Source: Rhizobiales bacterium UBA3584 | GTDB lineage: Bacteria > Pseudomonadota > Alphaproteobacteria > Rhizobiales > Devosiaceae | Assembly: GCA_002375765.1 (NCBI GenBank) | Contig: DFMV01000060.1 | Span: forward strand, 1-6,038 | DNA: 6,038 nucleotides | Direction: 5' to 3' | In this document: piece by piece, positions 1 to 5,939 of the stretch | Position numbering within the stretch: position 1 is the stretch's first letter | How the letters are laid out: every line of letters begins with the position of its first letter | Translations under genes and position numbers: made by a program | The notes under the pieces: model-generated | Database searches by the model: none | Told to the model about the DNA's origin: nothing | The model's input: the letters and a program-made list of their open reading frames with translations, nothing else

Positions 1-1
1 C

Positions 2-1333
2 CAGCGATTGGGGGGTAGCTCAGTTTATGTTTACGGGAAAAGCGAGAAACGAACCTCCATCGTCGATGGGCGCGCGCGGCGGAGCTATGGCCACAGCAAA
101 CCGGTCGGGACGTGGGAGGTATTCATCAAAGACCACCACGAAGGCTATATCAGCTGGGACGAGTACGAGCGAAACCAGCAGCAATTGGCCCTCAACAACT
201 ACGGTCGCGCCGGTGGTGTGAAATCGGGCCGAGGCGGCCGGGCGTTACTTTCGGGCATGATGACGTGTGCCCGGTGCGGGCGGCGACTGTCGGTCACCTA
301 TACCGGCAATCCGCAGAGCCGACCCGTCTATCGCTGCGACAAGCCGAACCTGATGATGGGCTTGCCCCGATGCATGACCTTTGGAGGCCCTCGGGTGGAC
401 GCGGCTGTTGCGCGTGAGCTGCTGCGCGCGGTAGAACCCTTGGCGATCGAGGCCGCGTTCGAGGCTGAGCGGATGCACCGGGAACGACAAGATAATCAGC
501 GCCAGATCCGCGATCTGGAACTTCAGCAGGCCCGTTACGAGGCCAATCTCGCCGAGCGCCGCTATGCCGCCTGTGATCCAGACAATCGACTGATTGCCGC
601 CCAGCTGGAGAAAAACTGGGAAGTAGCGCTACGCCGGGTGCGGGATCTGGAAGTACGCCAACCGCCCGGAAGCCCATCAACCATCGAGGTTGATCCAAGC
701 GCTTTTGCCAACTTGGCCGAAAACCTCTCCGCGGCATGGGATGCGCCTGATGTGACGATGCGTGCCCGTCAGCAGTTGCTCCGGACCTTGATCGCCGACA
801 TCATCGTCGATGTTGACGATGCGGTGCGGGACGTCGTCCTCACGATCCACTGGCGGGGCGGCCAACACTCAGAACTGCGTGTTCACAAACCCCAAGCGGG
901 GGAACACGGTTGCGCGACAGCTGAAGATGCGTTGGCAGTAATGAGAAGCATGGCAGGTCGTTGGTCTGACGAGCATATCGCCGCGTCGCTCAATCGGATG
1001 GGTTTGCCCACCGGCCACGGAAAAACTTGGACGGCGCACCGCGTCTCGTCGGTTCGGCGGGTTCGCGGCATCCATGCCTACCGTTCGGCTGAGAAAAATG
1101 GCGAATGGCTCACCATGACCGAGGCAGCCAAGGCTTTAGGCGTTACACGCCACGCGATCAGGCGCCTTATCAAGACCGGCACCCTCCCAGCTGTTCAGGT
1201 AGTGCGCGGTGCGCCGTACCAAATCCGTGCCGAAGACCTGGCGTCGGAGACGATCAAAACCGCGATAGCCCGGAAAGGTCGCCCGTGTCGCACCGTCGAC
1301 GCGAACACGCTTCCAATGTTTACAGACACTTAG
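2..1333 (+). CDS. Large serine recombinase, C-terminal part (5' end off the window)
   Basis: This is a site-specific DNA recombinase of the large serine family, which integrates or excises mobile elements. The frame is open to the left edge (Gln-Arg precede the TTG at base 8), so the TTG is not a real start and the N-terminal catalytic domain with the nucleophilic Ser is missing. Numbering from base 8, residues 3-60 match the end of the Recombinase domain (VYVYGK, then DHHEGYISWDEYERNQ). Residues 80-125 form a zinc ribbon with C87, C90, C110 and C122. Residues 150-215 are charged and helical, as in the family's coiled coil. Residues 367-411 look like a MerR/excisionase-type helix-turn-helix (MTEAAKALGVTRHAIRRLI). 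The visible 443 residues agree with a full protein of roughly 600-700 residues. It ends at a TAG about 20 bases before an IS66 remnant, so it probably marks the end of its element. The family call is firm; the element it moves cannot be seen. Confidence 0.93.
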   Translation, partial: QRLGGSSVYVYGKSEKRTSIVDGRARRSYGHSKPVGTWEVFIKDHHEGYISWDEYERNQQQLALNNYGRAGGVKSGRGGRALLSGMMTCARCGRRLSVTYTGNPQSRPVYRCDKPNLMMGLPRCMTFGGPRVDAAVARELLRAVEPLAIEAAFEAERMHRERQDNQRQIRDLELQQARYEANLAERRYAACDPDNRLIAAQLEKNWEVALRRVRDLEVRQPPGSPSTIEVDPSAFANLAENLSAAWDAPDVTMRARQQLLRTLIADIIVDVDDAVRDVVLTIHWRGGQHSELRVHKPQAGEHGCATAEDALAVMRSMAGRWSDEHIAASLNRMGLPTGHGKTWTAHRVSSVRRVRGIHAYRSAEKNGEWLTMTEAAKALGVTRHAIRRLIKTGTLPAVQVVRGAPYQIRAEDLASETIKTAIARKGRPCRTVDANTLPMFTDT

Positions 1334-1354
1334 CAATGGAGTGCATAATGAAAC

Positions 1355-1720
1355 ACGCTTCGCGATGTGACGGATGATCCGCTCGACAGCATTATTGTCG
1401 AGCTAAATGCGCCCATCGGTCAGGAACAACTCGAGCCCACCTCCGTGTTTGGCAATGTAGCTCAATGCTTCCCCGAGCGGTGCTTTTGGCGAGACGCGAC
1501 TGCGATGGTGATCATGGCAATCTTTTATCCGCGCCAGGGCCGGAGCTGACCGCTCCCGGCGCACGGCGAAGCGGTCATCCGGGCGCAAGCGTCGGATATC
1601 GGCCTCAATGGGAGGCAATCCGGCTCGCCGGAGCACCCGGTTCCAAGCGGACGGATGCCGTCCCCAACACAATCTCTGGTCCAGCCGATGCCGACGGCTC
1701 GCGCATGCGCCCAGGTGTAA
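1355..1720 (-). pseudogene. IS66-family transposase (TnpC) remnant, decayed
   Basis: Read on the minus strand, 1640 down to 1403 gives PIEADIRRLRPDDRFAVRRE, then HRSRVSPKAPLGEALSYIAKH and LELFLTDGRI. This is the C-terminal part of the DDE transposase of IS66 elements. The frame meets a TAG at 1403-1405 where the family has Glu, and the homology continues directly after it (LDNNAVERIIRHIAKR) down to 1355. A WAHAR motif at about 1699-1713 lies in another minus-strand frame. Its distance of about 36 codons to IEADIR fits the family, so a frameshift lies between them. The conserved sequence expected after AKR (roughly N-A-L-F-A-G) is absent, so the gene is also cut off at its 3' end near 1354. 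It is a non-functional fragment; no terminal inverted repeats of the element were found. The family call is strong for 1355-1640 and weaker for the part above it. Confidence 0.82.
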
Positions 1721-1935
1721 ATCGGAGGGAGGTCGAGATGGCACGTCCCACCTGATGATCCTCTTTTAGATTGCCGTTCTCGTGGCGGCGGACGGACTGC
1801 ACGAAGCCCGCCCCTCACTCCGACGGGCGCTGACCGTTCGACTCCCACGGGGAGTGCAACACCTCGGCGTGCCAATCGGGTGCCGCTAGAGGTGGTGGCG
1901 CTTTCAGGGAAGTGCTCATCATTGGTTTTCAGGAC
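1721..1935. other. Interval without a recognisable gene
   Basis: No convincing gene is seen on either strand. Short open frames exist, but their translations are rich in Arg, Pro and Gly and match no family I recognise, as expected for open frames in GC-rich decayed DNA. It may hold further degraded insertion-sequence material upstream of the IS66 fragment. One short perfect hairpin, ACTCCC/GGGAGT with a three-base loop, lies at 1841-1855 without a following T run. The stretch separates the mobile-element debris from the arsR control region. Confidence 0.5.
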
Positions 1936-1957
1936 TATTTCGAAATTCGCCGAAATA
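1936..1957. promoter_or_regulatory. Probable ArsR operator 1 (upstream of arsR)
   Basis: A perfect 7-base inverted repeat, TATTTCG and CGAAATA, is separated by 8 bases. It lies 40 bases before the arsR ATG and immediately before the hexamer CTTGAC. The same 7-8-7 layout recurs between arsR and the flavoprotein gene, as expected for a dimeric ArsR/SmtB repressor that controls its own gene and its neighbours. Binding by this ArsR is inferred. Confidence 0.72.
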
Positions 1958-1960
1958 AAA

Positions 1961-1966
1961 CTTGAC
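1961..1966 (+). promoter_or_regulatory. Candidate -35 element of arsR
   Basis: CTTGAC matches the -35 hexamer typical of alphaproteobacterial housekeeping promoters and directly follows operator 1. No good -10 hexamer is seen 16-18 bases downstream; the best AT-rich stretch is 1988-1996. If it is used, transcription would begin close to the arsR ATG and the message would be nearly leaderless. This is a tentative call. Confidence 0.3.
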
Positions 1967-1997
1967 GGCGAGTCACCTTCATGCGACTTGTTATTCC

Positions 1998-2327
1998 ATG
2001 ATTATCGAATTAGCAGCCAAACAGCTCGAAGCTCTTGGAAACGTGACGCGCTTGGGACTTTACCGCACGCTTGTGCGGGCAGGACAAAGCGGGCTTGCGG
2101 TGGGCCAACTGCAGGAACGTCACGATATGGCAGCCTCCACCTTGTCGCATCATCTGAAGCGACTGATCGACGCGGGACTTGTCCGCCAGGAAAGGTCAGG
2201 AACAACCCTCTACTGTCATGCGGAATATTCCGCAATGGATGGTTTGATCGGATACCTATCGGACGAATGTTGCGCTGACCAAAACGGTTGCGGGCCAAGG
2301 TGCCTTTCCGACAGCGATGTCGCCTAA
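1998..2327 (+). CDS. arsR: ArsR/SmtB-family metalloregulator, arsenite-type repressor
   Basis: This is a winged-helix repressor of 109 residues, expected to leave DNA when it binds trivalent arsenic or antimony. Residues 5-30 (LAAKQLEALGNVTRLGLYRTLV) and 34-58 (VGQLQERHDMAASTLSHHLKRL) carry the ArsR core and recognition helix, followed by the wing (GLVRQERSGTTLYCH). The classical CxC metal site in the DNA-binding helix is absent. C91, C92 and C98 near the C-terminus, plus C102, probably form the sensor site. C91/C92/C98 repeats the spacing of C95/C96/C102 reported for Acidithiobacillus ferrooxidans ArsR. The ATG at 1998 starts the family-like sequence. The frame also extends to a TTG at 1962, but that codon abuts the operator. 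No clear ribosome-binding site precedes 1998. It sits first in a plus-strand cluster and is probably autoregulated through 1936-1957. The family is certain; arsenic rather than another thiophilic metal is inferred from the Cys pattern and neighbours. Confidence 0.92.
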   Translation: MIIELAAKQLEALGNVTRLGLYRTLVRAGQSGLAVGQLQERHDMAASTLSHHLKRLIDAGLVRQERSGTTLYCHAEYSAMDGLIGYLSDECCADQNGCGPRCLSDSDVA

Positions 2328-2334
2328 CCTCTTT

Positions 2335-2362
2335 TTGTAAGCTATTTCGATATTTCTAGAAA
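2335..2362 (+). promoter_or_regulatory. Candidate promoter of the flavoprotein operon
   Basis: TTGTAA (2335-2340) and TAGAAA (2357-2362) are separated by 16 bases, each matching four of six consensus positions. The -10 part lies inside operator 2, so a bound repressor would block polymerase. This would give the downstream genes their own ArsR-controlled promoter in addition to read-through from arsR. Confidence 0.35.
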
Positions 2363-2364
2363 TA
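2343..2364. promoter_or_regulatory. Probable ArsR operator 2 (upstream of the flavoprotein gene)
   Basis: TATTTCG, 8 bases, then AGAAATA: the layout of operator 1 with a single mismatch in the right arm. The site overlaps a perfect 16-base palindrome, ATATTTCTAGAAATAT, at 2350-2365. It ends 12 bases before the flavoprotein ATG at 2377, in the 49-base gap after arsR. Confidence 0.7.
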
Positions 2365-2376
2365 TGGGGTACGGAA

Positions 2377-3858
2377 ATGACCATGAATGACCTGCCGATT
2401 GCTGTCATTGGCGCCGGTCCTGTAGGGCTCGCCGCAGCAGCTCATTTGTTTGAGCGGAACCTCGTTCCAGTCGTGTTCGAAGCGGGACGGCAAGCGGGCT
2501 CTGCCATTTCGCAGTGGTCCCACGTTCACCTGTTTTCCCCCTGGAAATTCAACATTGATGCCGCCTCCCGAGCGCTTCTGGAAGCGGAGCATTGGCAGCA
2601 TCCCGATCCTGAGGTTCAACCTACCGGGGGCCAGCTTGTTGAAGATTACATTGCACCGCTTGCGGCCCATCCAAAACTCGCGCCGCACATCCGGTACGAA
2701 ACCACCGTTGTCGCCATTTCTCGACTCAATCGGTCCAGGCTCGACAATGCGGATCGCGAGAAATCGCCATTTGTCGTCATCTGGAACGACCGAGATGGGA
2801 ACCGGCATCGGACTCTCGCACGGGCGGTTATCGATGCTTCGGGAACCTGGCATCGGCCGAACCCGATGGGCCGCGATGGTCTCGCCGTCGAGGGCGAGCA
2901 CGAGTACAAGGACCCGATTGCCTATGGCATTCCCGACGTTCTCGGGAAAGATCGTGATGTGTATGCTGGCAAGCACACCCTCGTTGTTGGCGCCGGTCAC
3001 TCAGCCATCAACGCCGTTCTCGATCTGCTCGATCTGAAAATCGAGAACCCGCAGACGCGGATCAGCTGGGCAACGCGTTCGGGTGGCACCGACCGCCTGA
3101 TTGGCGGAGGGTTGAATGATGCACTTCCAGGACGCGGCCTTCTGGGGCATCGCGCGGCCAATGCAGTGCGCGACGGCGGCGTGTCTCTGTTGTCGCCCTT
3201 CACGATCAACAAGGTTGAGAGAACGCCTCATGCCTTCAATGTGGCCGGTGAACTGGGTGCAGACGCGGTCAATCTCGCGGTCGACCGCTTAATCGTCGCG
3301 ACAGGATTTAGGCCCGACTTTTCTTTCTTGTCAGAGCTCAGGCTGACCTTGGATCCTGTGGTAGAAGCCACCCCGGCCCTTGCCCCTCTGATCGACCCCA
3401 ATTTTCACTCGTGCGGAACGGTGCGACCGCACGGCGCGGTGGAGCTGGCTCATCCCGAGCCTGGCTTCTACATCGTCGGAATGAAGTCCTATGGGCGCGC
3501 GCCAACCTTCCTGCTTGCCACGGGCTACGAACAGGTGCGTTCCGTCGTGGCCATGTTGGCTGGAGACGAAGAAGCCGCGCTCCGGGTCGAACTCGAACTC
3601 CCGGAGACGGGCATCTGCAGAACCGCGACCGCGGCAACCATCTCGCTCAACGCTAAAAAGGAAATGACTATGAACGCACCCGTCAAGGACGAGCCCCAGG
3701 CAGCCGGATGCTGCGGCGGGCCCGCGCCGGCCGGCGTAGAGGCATGCTGCGTCAAAGATGCCGACGCCAAAGCCGCAGGCGAAAGCGGATGCGGCTGCGG
3801 ATCAAAACCGTCAGCACAGGTAGAACCGAAGGCTAAGCCCGTTGCCTGCTGCGATTAA
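2377..3858 (+). CDS. FAD/NAD(P)-dependent oxidoreductase (flavin monooxygenase-like, ArsO-type) with Cys-rich tail
   Basis: This is a 493-residue two-dinucleotide-fold flavoprotein, probably cytoplasmic. GAGPVG at residues 12-17 is the FAD Rossmann motif. GAGHSA at 205-210 is the NAD(P) motif typical of flavin-containing monooxygenases and their relatives. ATGF at 308-311 is the usual third motif. Related flavoproteins in ars operons are called ArsO; their substrate is not settled to my knowledge, and an arsenical substrate is inferred here from context. Residues 430-493 form a separate tail with eight cysteines (C445, C446, C457, C458, C472, C474, C491, C492) in an Ala/Pro/Lys-rich, probably unstructured chain suited to binding a thiophilic metalloid. 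The start is ATG 2377 or ATG 2383; GGGG at 2366 and ACGGA at 2371 sit at suitable distances. An internal start (3664/3670) with a strong ribosome-binding site precedes the tail. It follows operator 2 and leads into the DUF924 gene 54 bases later. Confidence 0.88.
   Translation: MTMNDLPIAVIGAGPVGLAAAAHLFERNLVPVVFEAGRQAGSAISQWSHVHLFSPWKFNIDAASRALLEAEHWQHPDPEVQPTGGQLVEDYIAPLAAHPKLAPHIRYETTVVAISRLNRSRLDNADREKSPFVVIWNDRDGNRHRTLARAVIDASGTWHRPNPMGRDGLAVEGEHEYKDPIAYGIPDVLGKDRDVYAGKHTLVVGAGHSAINAVLDLLDLKIENPQTRISWATRSGGTDRLIGGGLNDALPGRGLLGHRAANAVRDGGVSLLSPFTINKVERTPHAFNVAGELGADAVNLAVDRLIVATGFRPDFSFLSELRLTLDPVVEATPALAPLIDPNFHSCGTVRPHGAVELAHPEPGFYIVGMKSYGRAPTFLLATGYEQVRSVVAMLAGDEEAALRVELELPETGICRTATAATISLNAKKEMTMNAPVKDEPQAAGCCGGPAPAGVEACCVKDADAKAAGESGCGCGSKPSAQVEPKAKPVACCD
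3655..3672 (+). promoter_or_regulatory. Internal ribosome-binding site and start codons before the Cys-rich tail
   Basis: AAAAAGGAA lies 6 bases before an in-frame ATG at 3670, and another in-frame ATG is at 3664. The stretch GGAAATGACTATGAACG (3660-3676) matches the gene's own start region GGAAATGACCATGAATG (2373-2389) at 15 of 17 bases. Starting at 3670 would give a free 62-residue Cys-rich protein ending at 3858. Confidence 0.5.
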
Positions 3859-3867
3859 TCCGAAATT

Positions 3868-3894
3868 GCCCGGTGTCGGTCTCTGAAGCCGGGC
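3868..3894 (+). repeat. Intercistronic inverted repeat
   Basis: GCCCGG (3868-3873) and CCGGGC (3889-3894) can pair around a 15-base loop, in the 54-base gap between the flavoprotein and DUF924 genes. No T run follows, so it is not a typical terminator. It could be a weak RNA hairpin affecting stability or expression between the two genes, or chance. Confidence 0.3.
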
Positions 3895-3912
3895 CTATCA
3901 AAGAGACTTTCC

Positions 3913-4575
3913 ATGCAACTGCCTGACAAAACCGTGGATCGGACGCTCAACTGCACCGAGGCTCGCTTCGACGATGTGCTGGACTACTGGTTTGGCGACC
4001 TGCAAGAAACCGGTATGCCGGGCGAAAGCAGCCCTCAGCTTCGACGTTGGAACGGCAAGGACCCGCAGGTCGACAGCGAAATTCGCCGTAGATTTTCTCA
4101 ACTTCACGAAAAGCTGGCGCGGGATGTCGAACATGGGTGGGTGCCGCACGATTTGCGCCGTCGCCTGGCGGCCGTGATCGTTCTCGATCAGTTTCCACGC
4201 AACATGTATCGCGGAACCGCCCGGATGTACGAAACCGACCCGCTTGCACTGGGTCTTTCTCGAGCATCGCTGGGCGACAGATCAGTCGTTGACCTTGATC
4301 TGTTCAAGGTGATGTTTCTCTTCATGCCACTCATGCACTCAGAATTGCCTGCAGATCAGGCGGCGATGATCGACCGATTTTTCGCGCTCCAGGCAGCAGC
4401 GGCCTCGCGCAAGCTCAACAGCAAGCCATTCTTCGACATGGCCCTTCAATTTGCCACGCGCCATTTCGAGATCATTGACCGTTTTGGCCGCTTTCCCCAT
4501 CGGAACGACATGCTCGGCCGGGTCACAACGCCCGCGGAAGAAGCCTTTCTCAAGGAAGAGAACGGCAGCTTCTGA
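3913..4575 (+). CDS. DUF924 family protein
   Basis: This is a 220-residue soluble protein of the DUF924 family, which is helical and TPR-like and has no established biochemical function that I know of. The signatures are present in order: VLDYWFGDL (22-30), LDQFPRNMYRGTARMYETDP (91-110), FLFMPLMHSE (135-144) and HFEIIDRFGRFPHRNDMLGR (184-203), followed by the usual T-x-x-E-E ending. Length and motif spacing are normal for the family, so the gene looks intact. ATG 3913 has only a weak purine-rich site (AAAGAGA, 3900-3906) before it, and the first 18 residues are less family-like. It is sandwiched between the flavoprotein (54 bases upstream) and the transporter (72 bases downstream) on the same strand, so it is probably co-transcribed and arsenic-induced. 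A role in this pathway is inferred only from position. Confidence 0.9.
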   Translation: MQLPDKTVDRTLNCTEARFDDVLDYWFGDLQETGMPGESSPQLRRWNGKDPQVDSEIRRRFSQLHEKLARDVEHGWVPHDLRRRLAAVIVLDQFPRNMYRGTARMYETDPLALGLSRASLGDRSVVDLDLFKVMFLFMPLMHSELPADQAAMIDRFFALQAAAASRKLNSKPFFDMALQFATRHFEIIDRFGRFPHRNDMLGRVTTPAEEAFLKEENGSF

Positions 4576-4647
4576 CTGCATGAACAGCCCGTCGCGTTAT
4601 CTCGGCCGTGGGCGGGTCGCAACGCGGTGAAGGAGGGCCAAAGCACA

Positions 4648-5850
4648 ATGAGCGAGACCAGCACGACCAGAATAACCACGGCGCTTGGTGTCGTCATGAT
4701 CTTCTCATGGGGCACGACCTATTACCTGCTGGCCATTCTCTCCGCTCCGATCCAGATCGAAACCGGCTGGTCCGCGACACAAGTTGCTCTGGGACTGTCG
4801 ATCGGCCTATTGACGTCCGGGCTAGTCTCGCGCTCGGTCGGACGCACCATCGGAGCCAGGGATGGCCGGATCGTGCTTACGAGCGGCATGCTGTTGATCG
4901 CGACAGGTCTGGTCGCCTTGAGCCTTGCGCACTGGCTCGCGATGTATTGGGCTGCATGGATCATCATCGGCACCGGAATGGGGGCCGGCCTCTACGACGC
5001 CGCCTTCTCGACACTGGGAAAACTGTTCGGCGTCAACGCCAAGTCTGCAATCACCACGCTTACACTCTGGGGCGGTTTTGCCAGCACCATATGCTGGCCA
5101 ATCTTGAGTGTTCTCGTTGATATGGTCGGGTGGCGGTATGCGTGTCTGGCGTTTGCCGGCCTGCACATCGTTCTGACGGCTCCGCTGTGTGCTGTTGTCC
5201 TCCCTTGCGGCAGTCCGGCTGAGCCATCGGCAGAGACAGGGCGGCAGGACTCAAAACTCTCACCGCTCGTTCTCTCGCGTCCTTTCTGGTGCATCTTGGT
5301 CGCAAGCATAACGCTTGCCATGCTAGCGTCCTTCTGGTCGGTGCACATCATCGTCATCTTGAGTGCGAGCGGCTATTCCGGTCCGGCTTCGGTTGGCCTG
5401 GCAGCACTGATCGGCCCCGCCCAGATCGGTGCCAGGGTCGTGGAAAAGCTCGCTGGAGGGCGGTATCATCCGATCTGGACCATGATCTTCGCAACCGCAC
5501 TCGTCGCTTTAGGTTTCTTGGGGCTTGGCCTTGGGATTCACGCCGGAGCAGCGCTTGTCGCATACGGAGCCGGTAACGGATTGTGGTCGATTGCGAGGGC
5601 GACCATTCCTCTCGTCGTATTTGGCTCCAGCAACTATCCTCACGTCATGGGCTCGATTGCTGCCCCAGCTCTGATCGCTGCCGCATTGGCGCCCTCCGCA
5701 GGTGCTTTCCTGATGCAGGCGCTGGGGACGGGCTCAATTGCATCCGTCATGATTATCGTGGCGGCGATAGCCGTGGTGGCGGCGATGACGCTTTTCTTCG
5801 ATCTGGGGTCCAGTGGCGGCACGGCTGAGGGCACACATCTGCAAATCTGA
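4648..5850 (+). CDS. MFS transporter, candidate arsenical exporter (ArsK-like)
   Basis: This is a 400-residue inner-membrane protein of the major facilitator superfamily, with about twelve hydrophobic helices (near 10-32, 46-66, 76-96, 99-119, 138-158, 165-187, 215-237, 246-264, 276-298, 300-322, 336-356, 364-386). A polar central loop lies around 188-212. The loop between helices 2 and 3 (SRSVGRTIGARDGR, 61-74) corresponds to MFS motif A, and GTGMGAGLYDAAFSTLGKLF (108-127) is characteristic of its subgroup. ATG 4648 is chosen over an in-frame GTG at 4627 because AAGGAGGG at 4630-4637 lies between them at good spacing for the ATG. An MFS protein named ArsK exports arsenite, antimonite and organic trivalent arsenicals in Agrobacterium. 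The context here makes a similar role likely, but I cannot confirm ArsK identity from sequence alone. Conserved Cys candidates include C149, C166 and C215. It is last of the visible co-directional set. Confidence 0.88.
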   Translation: MSETSTTRITTALGVVMIFSWGTTYYLLAILSAPIQIETGWSATQVALGLSIGLLTSGLVSRSVGRTIGARDGRIVLTSGMLLIATGLVALSLAHWLAMYWAAWIIIGTGMGAGLYDAAFSTLGKLFGVNAKSAITTLTLWGGFASTICWPILSVLVDMVGWRYACLAFAGLHIVLTAPLCAVVLPCGSPAEPSAETGRQDSKLSPLVLSRPFWCILVASITLAMLASFWSVHIIVILSASGYSGPASVGLAALIGPAQIGARVVEKLAGGRYHPIWTMIFATALVALGFLGLGLGIHAGAALVAYGAGNGLWSIARATIPLVVFGSSNYPHVMGSIAAPALIAAALAPSAGAFLMQALGTGSIASVMIIVAAIAVVAAMTLFFDLGSSGGTAEGTHLQI

Positions 5851-5905
5851 GCCGGATCAGCGGAATCATGCGTTCGGGCACAGTGGTCCTGCATTAACCC
5901 GCTAT

Positions 5906-5927
5906 CGTTTCGATCCGCCCAGAAATT
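5906..5927. promoter_or_regulatory. Possible ArsR operator 3 (after the transporter)
   Basis: CGTTTCG, 8 bases, then AGAAATT matches the TATTTCG-N8-(C/A)GAAATA layout at 11 of 14 arm positions. The conserved inner part TTTCGAT is shared with operator 2. It ends 12 bases before an ATG at 5940, the same distance as operator 2 from the flavoprotein ATG. It is weaker than the other two sites as a palindrome. Confidence 0.4.
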
Positions 5928-5939
5928 CCAACAAGGGCA

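Noticed and set aside
1381..1403. Perfect 8-base inverted repeat GCTCGACA/TGTCGAGC with a 7-base loop
   Set aside because: It falls within the conserved IS66 coding stretch (minus strand L-D-N-N-A-V-E), no T run follows, and it is best explained as a product of the codons.
1525..1875. 116-residue minus-strand open frame
   Set aside because: Apart from the WAHAR motif attributed to the IS66 remnant, its translation is low-complexity Arg/Gly/Pro sequence without family resemblance.
2309..2336. Small hairpin CGACA-GCGA-TGTCG followed by a run of five T, possible terminator after arsR
   Set aside because: The stem is only 5 base pairs, lies in the last arsR codons, and the T run is 9 bases away; too weak to call.
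2356..3000. 214-residue open frame on the minus strand opposite the flavoprotein
   Set aside because: The plus-strand frame carries clear FAD and NAD(P) motifs; the minus frame matches no family and is an antisense shadow in GC-rich DNA.
4580..4630. Tiny open frame (16 codons) from ATG 4580 between DUF924 and the transporter
   Set aside because: Too short, with no ribosome-binding site and no recognisable content; its end merely overlaps the transporter's ribosome-binding site.
4608..5120. 170-residue plus-strand open frame overlapping the transporter
   Set aside because: It is out of frame with the MFS protein, rich in Arg and His, and unlike any known family.
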